A DNA stretch of 64,000 nt from Pygmaiobacter massiliensis (GCA_022778585.1 JALFTI010000006.1:1-64000), one strand, 5' to 3'; counted from the stretch's first letter, positions 1 through 9,154 are shown. Made by a program: numbers and translations. The notes: a model not told the origin generated them from the sequence alone.

Positions 1-46
1 GCCTCTCACGCCGCAAACGGGAGTTCGATTCTCCCACGGGTCACCA
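1..46 (+). tRNA. tRNA-Glu (CUC), 3' part, cut by window edge
   Basis: The window opens inside the anticodon loop. CT-CTC-AC followed by GCCGC is the loop and 3' anticodon stem, giving anticodon CUC. GGGAG-TTCGATT-CTCCC is the T arm, and ACGGGTC plus A plus an encoded CCA closes the acceptor end. The 5' half lies outside the window. The assignment rests on the anticodon and the Glu-like acceptor and T arm. Confidence 0.85.
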
Positions 47-51
47 GTTAT

Positions 52-127
52 TCCTCCTTAGCTCAGTCGGTAGAGCCCGCGGCTGTTAACCGCGTTGTCG
101 TTGGTTCGAGTCCAACAGGGGGAGCCA
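52..127 (+). tRNA. tRNA-Asn (GUU)
   Basis: A complete 76-base cloverleaf five bases after the tRNA-Glu gene. The acceptor TCCTCCT pairs with AGGGGGA, the D arm contains AGCTCAGTCGG, and the anticodon stem CGCGG/CCGCG encloses CTGTTAA (anticodon GTT). The T arm has GGTTCGAGTCC and CCA is encoded. It is probably co-transcribed with the upstream tRNA-Glu. Confidence 0.96.
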
Positions 128-156
128 AAAAAAGCACGCCATTGGCGTGCTTTTTT
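128..156 (+). terminator. Intrinsic terminator of the tRNA cluster
   Basis: A perfect 10-base-pair hairpin AAAGCACGCC/GGCGTGCTTT with a three-base loop and a T run directly follows the tRNA-Asn CCA end. Confidence 0.92.
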
Positions 157-326
157 CTTTTGCAAAAATAGCTGCAAAAGCTGGTTCTGCTGCCCAGGGC
201 AAGGCGGGACGCAGCTGGACGGGTCATATCCCACATGGTAAAATAAAAAAGAAATGCGGGCGGAAGCTTTTTAAAGGCAGGTGCCTGGCCCAAACAGGAC
301 AGACTGATTAGGGGGGAACCAACGAA

Positions 327-920
327 ATGACCGAGCAGGAAAAGATGGCGAGGGGAGACTGGTATGACGCAAACCATGACCCCTGCCTTTTAGAGATGCG
401 TGCAAAAGCGGAGCAGTTGTGCTTTGAACTCAACCAGCTTCCCCCTATGGCGAAAGACCGCCGAGCTGCGCTTTTGCGCCGACTTTTGCCTTACGCAGCG
501 GAAGATGTGGAAATATTGTCGCCTTTTTATACCGATTATGGCACAAACTGCCATATTGGCGGCAAAACCTTTATAAACCATAACGCCTATTTTATGGATG
601 GGGCTCTTATCACAATCGGTGAACGGTGTTTTATTGGGCCAAACTGCGGTATTTATACAGCGCTTCATCCCATGCACTGGGAAGACAGGGCCAAAGGGTT
701 GGAACGGGCGGTGCCGGTGATCATACAGGACGATGTATGGCTAGGAGCAGATGTGAAGGTTTTGCCCGGTGTTACCATTGGAAGAGGATGTGTGGTAGGG
801 GCAGGAAGTGTGGTTACTCGGGATCTGCCGGCCGGATGGCTGGCAGTGGGAAATCCTTGCAGGCCGCTGCGGCCCATTACCCAGGCAGACTTTATAGAAC
901 AGGACAAAGAAGCAGAATAA
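327..920 (+). CDS. Sugar O-acetyltransferase (maltose/galactoside acetyltransferase family)
   Basis: 197 residues, the usual length for LacA/Maa-type enzymes, which transfer acetyl from acetyl-CoA to a hydroxyl of glucose, maltose or a galactoside in the cytoplasm. Residues about 7-40 form the helical Mac domain (ARGDWYDAN, then the LCFELNQL helix). Residues about 70-185 are hexapeptide repeats of a left-handed beta helix, with the catalytic-type His at about 114 (TALHPMHW) and the acetyl-CoA-binding end VVGAGSVVTRDLP followed by GNPCRPLRP. AGGGGGG sits about eight bases before the ATG. The gene stands alone, with a hairpin terminator about 80 bases past its stop. The exact sugar cannot be read from sequence. 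Confidence 0.9.
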   Translation: MTEQEKMARGDWYDANHDPCLLEMRAKAEQLCFELNQLPPMAKDRRAALLRRLLPYAAEDVEILSPFYTDYGTNCHIGGKTFINHNAYFMDGALITIGERCFIGPNCGIYTALHPMHWEDRAKGLERAVPVIIQDDVWLGADVKVLPGVTIGRGCVVGAGSVVTRDLPAGWLAVGNPCRPLRPITQADFIEQDKEAE

Positions 921-1395
921 AGGTTGCAGCTGAAAGCCGGTGCGGCATAAAAACGACAGTTTGCCACGGAATTTTAGACTGCACAAATGGTTTGAAAGGG
1001 CAAAGGAAGCCAAAGAGACTTCCTTTGTCCTTTTGGCATGTTTTCAATTTTGTAATTGGGTCAAACGCGTTTTTGGTAAGGACAGGTTTTGATGAAAGTG
1101 CAGGAAAAAAGGCTTGCAGATTTTTGGGATGTTCGCAGGGCCTTTTTTAGCAAGACATCAAAATGGTTTTTGGCAGGATTTTTCTGCCGATAAAAATAGA
1201 ATGCTTTTGTTGGGGGGATATGGAAAGGGTTGGAAGAGAAAATAAAGGCAAAGCAGCCAGTAGGCCTGGCTTTTATCCGGTAAAAAGCTGACAGATAAAA
1301 AGGCCTTTCTATTAAAATCAAAACTTTGCTTGCCAAATGTGCTTTATGGCGAACGGATATCTCTAAAATGCCTAAAATAAGCGACGGAATCTTCG
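921..1395. other. Intergenic region without a convincing gene
   Basis: About 475 bases between the acetyltransferase and the glgB promoter. It holds the terminator at 999-1034 and a small GGCAG/CTGCC hairpin near 1175. The 113-residue minus-strand reading frame here has no ribosome binding site and no recognisable domain. Confidence 0.6.
999..1034 (+). terminator. Intrinsic terminator after sugar acetyltransferase
   Basis: AAAGGAAG and CTTCCTTT form a stem, extended by flanking G-C/G-T pairs, followed by TTTT. It lies about 80 bases downstream of the acetyltransferase stop codon. Confidence 0.75.
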
Positions 1396-1425
1396 TTGAC
1401 AAAGCTGCGGGTACAGCGGTATCAT
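1396..1425 (+). promoter_or_regulatory. Candidate sigma-A promoter for glgB
   Basis: TTGACA (1396-1401) and TATCAT (1420-1425) with an 18-base spacer, about 120 bases before the glgB start. The -35 is perfect and the -10 and spacer are near-consensus. Confidence 0.55.
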
Positions 1426-1547
1426 AAAGAAAACATAGCCTGGCAAAAGGAAAAGCAGGCCGTGGTTTCAGTGGCCATAAAATATGCAGGCAGATGAGTA
1501 AAAAGGTTGCTTTTTGCTGTTGGAACCTGCCTAAAAGGAGGAGCCAG

Positions 1548-3530
1548 ATGAGTAGTTACCCGATTTTACAGAAGGATCCGCTTTTGAAGCCTTACGAGGC
1601 GGATATTAACCTGCGGATGGAAAATTATAAAAGGGTTCGCAAACAGCTAGTGGAAGGCAGGGATAATCTGGCAGATGCAGCCAGTGATTTTCTCTATTAT
1701 GGCTTTCACCAGCAGGATGGCGGTTGGTATTATCGGGAAACGGCGCCCGGCGCCGATGCCATATATCTGACCGGGGATTTTAACCAATGGAACAAAACCA
1801 GCCACCCGATGAAGAAACTGCCCAATGGAGATTTTGAACTGTTTTTGCCGGGCGAAAATGCGCTGTGGGACGGCTGCCATCTGCTTGCTGTGGTTCACCG
1901 TAAGGGCAAAGCAATGGAGCGCATTCCGCTGTATGCCACCTATGTAGTCCAGGACCCGGATACCTATCAGTGGAGTGCGGTAATCTACCATCCTGAAAAG
2001 CCTTACCGGTGGCAAAACCGTACCTTTGTGCCTAAAAAGCCGCTGATGATCTACGAGTGCCATATTGGAATGGCCCAGGAAAAGTACGGGGTTGGCAGCT
2101 ATGCCGAATTCAAAGACCAGGTGCTGCCAAGGGTGAAGAAGCTGGGATATAACACCATTCAGATTATGGCCATTATGGAACACCCCTATTATGGTTCCTT
2201 TGGTTACCAGGTGTCCAATTTTTTTGCGGCCTCGTCCCGGTTTGGCACGCCGGATGAGCTGAAAGAACTGATTGATACGGCCCATGGCATGGGAATAGGG
2301 GTGCTTTTGGATGTGGTGCACTCGCACCTGGTGAAAAACACCCGGGAGGGCATCAGCGAATTTGACGGTACCGATTACCAGTTTTCCCCTTCGGGGCCAA
2401 AGGGGGACCACCCCGCCTGGGGAACCCGGCTGTTTGACTATGGAAAACCGTCGGTCCTGCGCTTTTTGCTTTCCAACCTGCGCTTTTGGATGGAGGAATA
2501 CCGGTTTGACGGATTTCGATTTGACGGTGTGACATCGATGCTTTACCATGACCATGGCCTTGGTATGGCGTTTGGTCCGTATGAGCGGTATTTTTCTTTG
2601 AATACCAATACCGATGCCGTTACTTACCTGCAGCTGGCCAACGAGCTGGTGCACCATTTGGGTGAGGGGGCGGTTACGATAGCCGAAGATACCTCTGCCA
2701 TGCCGGGCTTGTGCCTGCCCTTGTCCGACGGAGGAATTGGATTTGACTACCGCATGGCAATGGGCGAACCGGACATGTGGATTAAAATTTTGAAGGAGCG
2801 CAAGGACGAAGATTGGGATATCTGGAATATTTGGTATGAACTGACCGGCCGGCGGCCGGGTGAGCCGGTGATCGGGTATGTGGAGTCTCACGACCAGGCA
2901 CTGGTGGGAGATAAAACCATTATGTTCCGCCTGTGCGACAAAGAAATGTATTGGGGCATGGAAAAGCGCCAGCAGAACCTGGTAATTGACCGTGGCATGG
3001 CTCTGCACAAGATGATTCGGCTGGTAACCATGAGCCTTGGCGGCGAAGGGTATTTGAACTTTATGGGCAACGAGTTTGGACACCCGGAATGGATTGATTT
3101 CCCGCGGGAGGGCAACAACTGGAGCTACCACCATTGCCGCCGTCAATGGAGCCTGGTGGACGATAAAACCTTAAAGTTTGAATGGCTGAATGAATTTGAC
3201 CGAAAAATGGTACAGCTGGCAAATTCCACCAGTCTGCTCACCGGCAAGGCCCACAGCCTTTGGGTCGGCCAAGAGGAAAAAGTTCTGATTTATGAAAAGA
3301 AGGGGCTGCTTTTTGCCTTTAATTTTCACCCGACCCGTTCGTTTGAGGGTTATTTTGTTCCGGCACCGGCCGGCAGCTGGAAACCGGTGCTTACCACCGA
3401 CGCGGCTTGCTTTGGCGGCCAGGGCCGGATTGCCGAGGAGATGATCTACCAGGCAAAAGAGGCCCCAAAAGGCTACGGGTTCGAACTGTATCTGCCAAGC
3501 CGCACAGCTGTGGTGCTGGCCAAGGTGTGA
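1548..3530 (+). CDS. glgB: 1,4-alpha-glucan branching enzyme, eukaryote-type (GH13_8-like)
   Basis: This enzyme cuts alpha-1,4 chains and re-attaches them as alpha-1,6 branches during glycogen synthesis. The start at 1548 follows AAAAGGAGG at a good distance; the ORF-track start 18 codons upstream has no such site, so the protein is 660 residues. An N-terminal helix region and CBM48-like domain (ADAIYLTGDFNQWN) come first. The GH13 barrel follows, with the nucleophile in FRFDGVTSM (about residue 324), the acid in TIAEDTSAMPG (about 380) and ESHDQALVGDK (about 445). GNEFGHPEWIDFPREGNNWSY is the signature of the GBE1-like branch rather than classical bacterial GlgB. Glycogen phosphorylase and a GH13 glycosidase occur further along the window, but glgC and glgA do not. 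Confidence 0.93.
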   Translation: MSSYPILQKDPLLKPYEADINLRMENYKRVRKQLVEGRDNLADAASDFLYYGFHQQDGGWYYRETAPGADAIYLTGDFNQWNKTSHPMKKLPNGDFELFLPGENALWDGCHLLAVVHRKGKAMERIPLYATYVVQDPDTYQWSAVIYHPEKPYRWQNRTFVPKKPLMIYECHIGMAQEKYGVGSYAEFKDQVLPRVKKLGYNTIQIMAIMEHPYYGSFGYQVSNFFAASSRFGTPDELKELIDTAHGMGIGVLLDVVHSHLVKNTREGISEFDGTDYQFSPSGPKGDHPAWGTRLFDYGKPSVLRFLLSNLRFWMEEYRFDGFRFDGVTSMLYHDHGLGMAFGPYERYFSLNTNTDAVTYLQLANELVHHLGEGAVTIAEDTSAMPGLCLPLSDGGIGFDYRMAMGEPDMWIKILKERKDEDWDIWNIWYELTGRRPGEPVIGYVESHDQALVGDKTIMFRLCDKEMYWGMEKRQQNLVIDRGMALHKMIRLVTMSLGGEGYLNFMGNEFGHPEWIDFPREGNNWSYHHCRRQWSLVDDKTLKFEWLNEFDRKMVQLANSTSLLTGKAHSLWVGQEEKVLIYEKKGLLFAFNFHPTRSFEGYFVPAPAGSWKPVLTTDAACFGGQGRIAEEMIYQAKEAPKGYGFELYLPSRTAVVLAKV

Positions 3531-4061
3531 GCAGCATATTAAAAGCAATACTTTGGAACAAAATTAGTAAGAGCGGGATAAATTTTTGCCCAGAAAAAAG
3601 GAAAAGGAAAGGCGCGGCTGTCCGGAAGGGCAAAAAAGTCTTTTGGGCAGTGCGGTTATACCTGTAAAAATTTATGGCATTGTCTATGAAAAGTAAGACC
3701 CCTGGCACAGATTAAATGCCTGTAGGAAAAGTGCAGGTAAAAGAAATATACGGGTTCAAATAGAAAACATCGCCGCGCAGTACAAGCAGAGCTGTAAAGA
3801 GAGCAGAATATCCGGCTTTTATTTGGTTTTGGCACAAAAACAGCAAAATATATGAAAAAGGGGCTGCACAGGCTTTTAAAAGCCTGTGCAGCCCCTTTAT
3901 GTATGAAAATAAGAAGGAGACATGAAAAGAAACGATACCGGCAGGCGCTTTGCAAAAGCCCTTCCAAACAGATTTTCTTTTAAAAGCAGAAATTCATTTT
4001 GTGTAGAAAATCACAGACGAAAGCGTCAAGCTTTTTTTAAAATTTTGCGACGGTTTGAAGG
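3531..4061. other. Intergenic region between convergent glgB and M20 amidohydrolase genes
   Basis: About 530 bases separating converging genes. Apart from the 42-base palindromic terminator at 3857-3898 I see no feature. The short frames here overlap the hairpin and lack ribosome binding sites. Confidence 0.6.
3857..3898. terminator. Bidirectional terminator (perfect 21-bp palindrome)
   Basis: The arm AAAGGGGCTGCACAGGC plus TTTT is perfectly complementary to its partner with no loop base left over. A and T runs flank it on both sides, so it can stop transcription from glgB and from the opposing minus-strand genes. Confidence 0.88.
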
Positions 4062-5489
4062 TTAGGCCGGCTGTTCTGGAATTGTGATATGAGGCTGTAC
4101 TTCGGGCGGAATGGGACAGTGGTACGGCTTCCCATCCGACTGTTCCCAAAATGCTTGCCTGGCGGATTCGGCCACGGCGGGATTTTTAAAAACATGGCAG
4201 GCTGCATCTGCCAAAACCTGGGCAGCGTAAAGCATGCCCTTCTGGGCAAAGCTGGTGGTTCCCTGGGCGGTCATCTGCCAGGAATGACCGGGCGTACCCG
4301 GCACAAAACAGCCCGCCACAAACTCGGCAGTGGGAACTACATGACTGCAGTCACCTACATCCGAAGAACCGGCAATATCCACTTCCAAATGTTCCCAGGG
4401 CGCTACGGTATCTGCCAAAACCATCTTGCTCAAGTGTTCTATCATTCTTTTGCGGACTGTAGCAGGCAGACCGGTCAGGGCAATGTCGCTGGCAATCTCC
4501 TGCGCACCGCCCACCTGGCTGCAAAACGCAGCGGCAAGCTGGCGTTCGGGCTCGGTGTATTCCGGCAGGGGAATCTTTTGCATGCTTTCATACAAAAGCT
4601 GCTCCAAAACGGGATTGGAGAGGATGTTGGAACAGCCTTTGTCAAACTGAATGGTCAGTTGTGTTTCGGTCATCAGGGCGGCACCCTGCGCAATTTTGCA
4701 AACCCGCTGATACAGCTTTTCCACCTTTTCGGAATCGGTGGAACGGATGAGGTAAACCACCTGAGCGTGGCTTTGCACAACATTGGGAGAAACGCCGCCG
4801 GTATCGGTAATAGCGTAGTGAATGCGGTCGGTTGGTTCCATGTGTTCCCGCAGGTAATTCACCCCTACATCCATCAGTTCCACTGCGTCCAGCGCGCTGC
4901 GGCCCAAATGCGGAGTGGCGGCTGCATGCGAAGCCTGTCCCCGGAAAGAAAAATAGGCCTGGCAGTTTGCCTGCATAGAGCCGGTCAGTACCGCATTTGC
5001 TCCGCCGGGGTGCCAGGTAAGGGCAATGTCCAGTTCATCAAAAAGGCCGGCGCGTGCCATATATGCCTTGCCAGAGCCGCCCTCTTCCCCTGGACAGCCC
5101 AGCAACACCACCGTGCCGGGCAGGTTGTTTTCGGCCAGATAATCCCGCGCCATCAATGCGGCACCCACCGCTGCAGCTCCCAAAAGATGGTGACCGCAGC
5201 CATGGCCGCAGGTGGTTTCGGGCCGCGGCTGCGGGTGTGGAACTCCACCGGCCTGGCTCAGGCCGTCCAGCGCGTCAAATTCCGCTAAAATACCAATAAC
5301 GGGATGCCCACTGCCCGCTGTGGCGGTAAAGGCGGTTTCCATACCGGCAACAGGCCGGCGCACGGCAAACTGCTCCTGGCAAAGCAGCTGGCAGATGGCA
5401 TCGGCCGAGCGAAATTCTCTGAATTTTAGTTCCGAAGCTTCCCATATGGTCTGGCTAAGTTCCATGAGCTGTTTTGAATAATCTTTCAT
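4062..5489 (-). CDS. M20D amidohydrolase, AbgB-like (aminobenzoyl-glutamate utilisation type)
   Basis: 475 residues, typical of AbgB/M20D enzymes, which are cytoplasmic metallo-amidohydrolases acting on N-acyl or p-aminobenzoyl amino acids. The metal motif TCGHGCGHH lies at residues 93-101, CPGEEGG about 30 residues later supplies the catalytic Glu, and HAAATPHLGRSALDAVELM marks the dimerisation/lid domain. The C-terminal DVGDCSHVVPT carries the last metal ligand region. Start supported by AAGGAGG seven bases upstream. It is the second gene of a two-gene minus-strand unit after the mutarotase. No abgA partner is nearby, so the substrate is unknown; a role in amino acid or folate-fragment salvage is inference. 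Confidence 0.85.
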   Translation of the reverse strand: MKDYSKQLMELSQTIWEASELKFREFRSADAICQLLCQEQFAVRRPVAGMETAFTATAGSGHPVIGILAEFDALDGLSQAGGVPHPQPRPETTCGHGCGHHLLGAAAVGAALMARDYLAENNLPGTVVLLGCPGEEGGSGKAYMARAGLFDELDIALTWHPGGANAVLTGSMQANCQAYFSFRGQASHAAATPHLGRSALDAVELMDVGVNYLREHMEPTDRIHYAITDTGGVSPNVVQSHAQVVYLIRSTDSEKVEKLYQRVCKIAQGAALMTETQLTIQFDKGCSNILSNPVLEQLLYESMQKIPLPEYTEPERQLAAAFCSQVGGAQEIASDIALTGLPATVRKRMIEHLSKMVLADTVAPWEHLEVDIAGSSDVGDCSHVVPTAEFVAGCFVPGTPGHSWQMTAQGTTSFAQKGMLYAAQVLADAACHVFKNPAVAESARQAFWEQSDGKPYHCPIPPEVQPHITIPEQPA

Positions 5490-5570
5490 ATAGCCCTCCT
5501 TTTTGCACGGTGAAATAAACCGGCCAAGCTGCCTGGCAGCCGGCCGGAAAGGAACTAGTTAATAATAAAA

Positions 5571-6611
5571 TTATACGCCAAACTGGTAGATGGTGGTTTC
5601 CTGCCAGCAGTCGCCCGCCTGCACAATCGGTTTGGGGAAATTGGGGCAGTTCATGGCATTGGGGTATTGCTGGGTCTCCAGGCAGACAGCCTCCCGGTCC
5701 TGGTAGGGAATCCCCGCTTTGCCTGCCGGGCCGCCAGCAAGGAAATTGGCGGTATAAAGCTGCAGGCAGGGGCAGCTGGTGGCACAAACCATTCGAATAC
5801 CGCTTTCATCTCCGGTAAGCATGGCTACTGCTGCCAGTGTTCCAGGGGCTTTATCCAAAATAAAATTGTGGTCATAGCCGCCGGCCAAAACAAGCTGCGG
5901 GCAGTCGGTGTCAATCTGCTCTCCCAGTGCTTTTTCGCTGGTGAAATCCAACGGGCTTCCTGCTACGGGCAAAATTTTTCCGGTGGCCAGCATCTGTTCG
6001 CCCTGTTCGGTATATTGGGAAGCAAGCAGCCGCAGTTTGTGGTTCAGTACGCTGCCATGACCGTTCAGGTTAAAATAGCTGTGGTTTGTCAGGTTAATCA
6101 CCGTATCCTGGTCGGCAAAAGCGGTATACTCCAGCACCAGTGCATTTTCCTCGGTGAGGGTATAGGTTACATTCAGCTGCAGGTTGCCGGGAAACCCTTC
6201 CTCGCCATCCAAAGAAATAAGGGAAAAACGCAGACGGTTTTCTTCATCGTCCGCCACGCAGGAAAAAAGCTTTTGGTCAAACCCGCATAGGCCGCCATGC
6301 AGCTGATTTTTGCCCTCATTTGCGGTCAGCTCGAAGCGTTTGCCGTCTATTTCCAAATATGCGCCGCCCAGTCGGTTGGCGTTGCGTCCCACCAGCGCCC
6401 CTACATAAGCCGTGGTAGCCTCATACCCTGCAAGGTCAGGATAACCCAGCACGACATCCCGCAAGGTGCCGGTTTTATCCGGTACTAAAATTTGCTGAAT
6501 ACAGCAGCCGCGATCTAGTACCGAAACGGACATGCCGCTGCTGTTTGTCATGGTATAGCGAAGAACCTCGCGGCCGTCATGTGTATGGCCGAACAGTTCC
6601 TGTTCAATCAT
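5571..6611 (-). CDS. galM: Aldose 1-epimerase (galactose mutarotase)
   Basis: 346 residues, the standard GalM length. The enzyme interconverts alpha and beta anomers of galactose/glucose and feeds the Leloir pathway. Family motifs are present: GALVGRNANRL near residue 75-85, GKNQLHGG (about 100), the catalytic-His segment NLTNHSYFNLNGH (about 170), GYDHNF (about 240) and the Glu-bearing VCLETQQYPNA near the C terminus. Because the protein begins directly with the family's usual N terminus and a promoter sits about 70 bases upstream, the ATG at 6611 is accepted. The downstream M20 amidohydrolase is probably on the same transcript, though the 81-base gap contains a G+C-rich stem. Confidence 0.93.
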   Translation of the reverse strand: MIEQELFGHTHDGREVLRYTMTNSSGMSVSVLDRGCCIQQILVPDKTGTLRDVVLGYPDLAGYEATTAYVGALVGRNANRLGGAYLEIDGKRFELTANEGKNQLHGGLCGFDQKLFSCVADDEENRLRFSLISLDGEEGFPGNLQLNVTYTLTEENALVLEYTAFADQDTVINLTNHSYFNLNGHGSVLNHKLRLLASQYTEQGEQMLATGKILPVAGSPLDFTSEKALGEQIDTDCPQLVLAGGYDHNFILDKAPGTLAAVAMLTGDESGIRMVCATSCPCLQLYTANFLAGGPAGKAGIPYQDREAVCLETQQYPNAMNCPNFPKPIVQAGDCWQETTIYQFGV

Positions 6612-6675
6612 ATGAAAATCCCTCCCTGTAAGCTGTTTTAAGCCTCTTTTATGCAGCTTTCAAACATTCAATAAC

Positions 6676-6704
6676 AGTGTAACCTTGTGACAAGCGAATG
6701 TCAA
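6676..6704 (-). promoter_or_regulatory. Sigma-A promoter for galM
   Basis: On the minus strand TTGACA (6704-6699) and TACACT (6681-6676) are separated by exactly 17 bases, ending about 65 bases before the galM start codon. Confidence 0.75.
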
Positions 6705-6798
6705 ATGCAGCCAAAATACCGCCCTGTACGGCATAAAAAGGTATTAAAAGCAAAAGTGGTAATACCACTGGGAGAACGCTATCTTAAGATAAAAGGCA

Positions 6799-6845
6799 AA
6801 AAACAATAAAATGCGCAGCTGCCCCAAAAGACAGCTGCGCATTTT
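6799..6845 (-). terminator. Terminator after the first DUF3048 gene cluster
   Basis: AAAATGCGCAGCTG pairs perfectly with CAGCTGCGCATTTT over 14 bases. On the minus strand it is followed by TTTTATTGTTTTTT. It lies twelve bases past the stop of the last DUF3048 gene. Confidence 0.9.
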
Positions 6846-6856
6846 GCATTTTATTT

Positions 6857-7927
6857 TTAGCCGGCCAAAGCGGTACCGTCCACCGTAAAGGTGGAAAGCT
6901 GGTTTTGACCCAAAATGGCAATATAGCTTTTGCCCGTATTTACCTGCAGGGTACTGCCGTCCTCTTTTTTGTAGGTAAGCTGATTTTCCACGCCGTTTTT
7001 CTCCCAGTGAATCTTTTCATAGGAGCCGTTCGAGAAATAATAGCCATCTCCAGAAGAAAGGTCAAATTCGCTGACAATACCATCCGATTTTAAGGTTACA
7101 TCCGTAATAAGTACCAGCACATTTTTAAAGGCAAGCTGCTGGCTGTTGTTGGAATCGGTGTGGGGCTGGCCAAACTGGCTTTGCAGGTACTGGCCGGTAG
7201 ATTCATTGTAGCTGAAAGAAGCATCCGCCACAGAGGAGAAGGAGAACGAGAACTGCGCAGCACTGCCACCGGAGGGAGTAACCGATTCATCGCGCGAAAA
7301 TTCAAACAGCGGAACCAGTGTACCGGTGGTGGGCAGGTTGCCCAAAAGGGTAATACCCGATTGAATCATACTGCCGTTGGTGTACCAGCAATGTTCCTGG
7401 CTCAGGGTTTTATTTCGCTCCGAATCAAACGCAAAGGCGTTGGTGCCAAGGTAATAACCGTCCACATCCTGGTAGCTGTAATAGTTAAGCAGGTTGGTAG
7501 CGTAAACGCTGCCGCCAATGTGCACCAGAATAGCATTCATAGGCATAGCAAGCTGTACAAACTGGTCTCGTGCCGAGCGAACAGGTCCCACTGTGGGAAT
7601 TTTGGTATAGTCAGAGTAGACCGCCATCAGCCGGGTAATGCCGCCTTCGGTCACTGTTTCATAGATAACATCTGCATCCGAAATACCGGCCTGTGGCCAG
7701 GCAGCCTGCAGGTTGTCGATCATAACAGCGGCGGGACGCTGACCGTCGGACAGATCTTCTGCTTTTTCCTCACCGGTAAGAATATTGTAATCGTACACAT
7801 TAACCGGTTGAGGAGTGGGAGTAGGCGCAGCCGAAGAAGCATCGGAACTGGCCGACGAGCTGGAGCAGCCGGCCAAAAGACCAAGCGCCAGCAAAACAGT
7901 GAGGGAAAGGGTGAACAGTCGTTTCAT
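6857..7927 (-). CDS. DUF3048 (YerB-like) lipoprotein, copy 1
   Basis: 356 residues from the ATG at 7927, which follows AGAGG; the longer ORF-track start would bury the signal peptide. It begins with a lipoprotein signal ending LLAGC, then a low-complexity Ser/Ala/Pro linker, so it should be anchored outside the membrane. The DUF3048 core shows GQRPAAVMIDN, YETVTEGGITRLMAVY and VGPVRSARDQF at about residues 60-130, followed by the smaller C-terminal DUF3048 domain (about 230-350) with the ending SYIAILGQNQLSTFTVDGT. The family (YerB of Bacillus) has no established function. This is the last of three paralogues arranged head to tail; 54 bases separate its start from the stop of the copy upstream of it. 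Confidence 0.87.
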   Translation of the reverse strand: MKRLFTLSLTVLLALGLLAGCSSSSASSDASSAAPTPTPQPVNVYDYNILTGEEKAEDLSDGQRPAAVMIDNLQAAWPQAGISDADVIYETVTEGGITRLMAVYSDYTKIPTVGPVRSARDQFVQLAMPMNAILVHIGGSVYATNLLNYYSYQDVDGYYLGTNAFAFDSERNKTLSQEHCWYTNGSMIQSGITLLGNLPTTGTLVPLFEFSRDESVTPSGGSAAQFSFSFSSVADASFSYNESTGQYLQSQFGQPHTDSNNSQQLAFKNVLVLITDVTLKSDGIVSEFDLSSGDGYYFSNGSYEKIHWEKNGVENQLTYKKEDGSTLQVNTGKSYIAILGQNQLSTFTVDGTALAG

Positions 7928-7981
7928 AAAAAGGACCTCTTTCTTGGCTATCAATAAAAAGGGATTGGTCCGGTCTGACAT

Positions 7982-9154
7982 TTAGGGCTTTGAGGAAAGC
8001 GTATTGGAACCGGCAGAAGACTGGCTGACGCTTTCCGCCAGCTCTTGCTCTGCAGGGGTAAGGTCTTCGGCCGGCTGACCCGACAAAGGATTGGTACCAT
8101 TGATGGTGAAATTCAAAAATTGGTCTAAGCCCACCACAGCAATATAACTTTTACCGCAATTTAGTTCGACCTCTTTTTCCTCGTTTCCAGGAGTCAAAAT
8201 CTTCAAAGGATCTTCGGGCGAACCTTTTGCCCAGCGGATGGGTTCGTAGCTGCCGTTTGAAAAGCAGTACCCGACACCGCCATAGCGATAATCTACTTTG
8301 CTTAATACCCCGTTGGGCTGGGTGGTAATTTCGGTAAACAAAACAATCAGGTTGGTAAAGGAAAGCTGTTGGCCAGTTAAGGCGTCAATTTGCGGTTCGC
8401 CCTGCTGGCTTTTTTGGTATAAACCCGAAACAGCATCATATGAAAAGTCGCTGTAGTAGGTAGAAGAAAACTGCAGATGCAGGTTCTCCGCCCCGCTAAT
8501 TGCAAGGGAGCGGGGGGCTTCCTTATAAGAGCGGAAATGGAAGATGGGATCATACTCTTCGCAGCTGGCAGAGAGCTTGTATTTTTCTATGCCTGCAGAT
8601 ATTAGCTGTGGGCTGGTATACCAGCAGTGTTCAATCAAACGGGACTCATGCCGCTCTTCATCCAGCCAGAAGGCCACATCCCGAACGGTGGACGGGTTTC
8701 CGTCCAGATCCTTGTCGGAATAATGGTAGGTTTCCAACAGATCACTGGCTGTGTTGGAAGAGCCAATATGCACCATCAGGGGACTAAACGGCAAGACCAA
8801 CTGCAGATGCTGGTCCCGGGCTGAGCGGACCGGTCCAATATAACCGCCGGCTTTTGAAATGTCTGAATAGACGGCCAAAAACCGGGTAATGCCCCCCTCG
8901 GTGACAATTTCGTAAATAAGATCTGCTCCTCCGATACCGGACTGCGGCAAGGAGTCGGAAATGTTGTTTACCATAACCGCTATCGGTCGCTGTCCGTAGG
9001 GATAGCCGGCATCTTTTTCGAGCCCGGTGAGGGGATTGGGGTTATATTCTGGCAAAACGGCGGGGCGAGCGCTGCTTTCGGCCTCCTTCCCGCAGCCGGC
9101 TAACAGGCAGCAGGCCAGCAGACAACAGGCAAAGCGTGTAAAAAAACGGTTCAT
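7982..9154 (-). CDS. DUF3048 (YerB-like) lipoprotein, copy 2
   Basis: 390 residues with a lipoprotein signal (CCLLACCLLAGC), a short linker, and the DUF3048 core: GQRPIAVMVNNISDSLPQSG, YEIVTEGGITRFLAVYSD and GPVRSARDQHLQL. The C-terminal domain ends with SYIAVVGLDQFLNFTINGT, closely matching copy 1, so the two are tandem duplicates that have diverged. An acidic/Ser-rich tail of about 30 residues is unique to this copy. CAGGAGGTGTGGG before the ATG supports the start. Its own promoter lies about 100 bases upstream. Function unknown; surface attachment is inferred from the lipobox. Confidence 0.88.
   Translation of the reverse strand: MNRFFTRFACCLLACCLLAGCGKEAESSARPAVLPEYNPNPLTGLEKDAGYPYGQRPIAVMVNNISDSLPQSGIGGADLIYEIVTEGGITRFLAVYSDISKAGGYIGPVRSARDQHLQLVLPFSPLMVHIGSSNTASDLLETYHYSDKDLDGNPSTVRDVAFWLDEERHESRLIEHCWYTSPQLISAGIEKYKLSASCEEYDPIFHFRSYKEAPRSLAISGAENLHLQFSSTYYSDFSYDAVSGLYQKSQQGEPQIDALTGQQLSFTNLIVLFTEITTQPNGVLSKVDYRYGGVGYCFSNGSYEPIRWAKGSPEDPLKILTPGNEEKEVELNCGKSYIAVVGLDQFLNFTINGTNPLSGQPAEDLTPAEQELAESVSQSSAGSNTLSSKP

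Noticed and set aside
1061-1402. 113-codon minus-strand frame in the gap before glgB
   Set aside because: No ribosome binding site, no recognisable domain, overlaps the glgB promoter.
1647-3146. 499-codon minus-strand frame
   Set aside because: Antisense of the branching enzyme; Val/His/Lys-rich composition typical of shadow frames.
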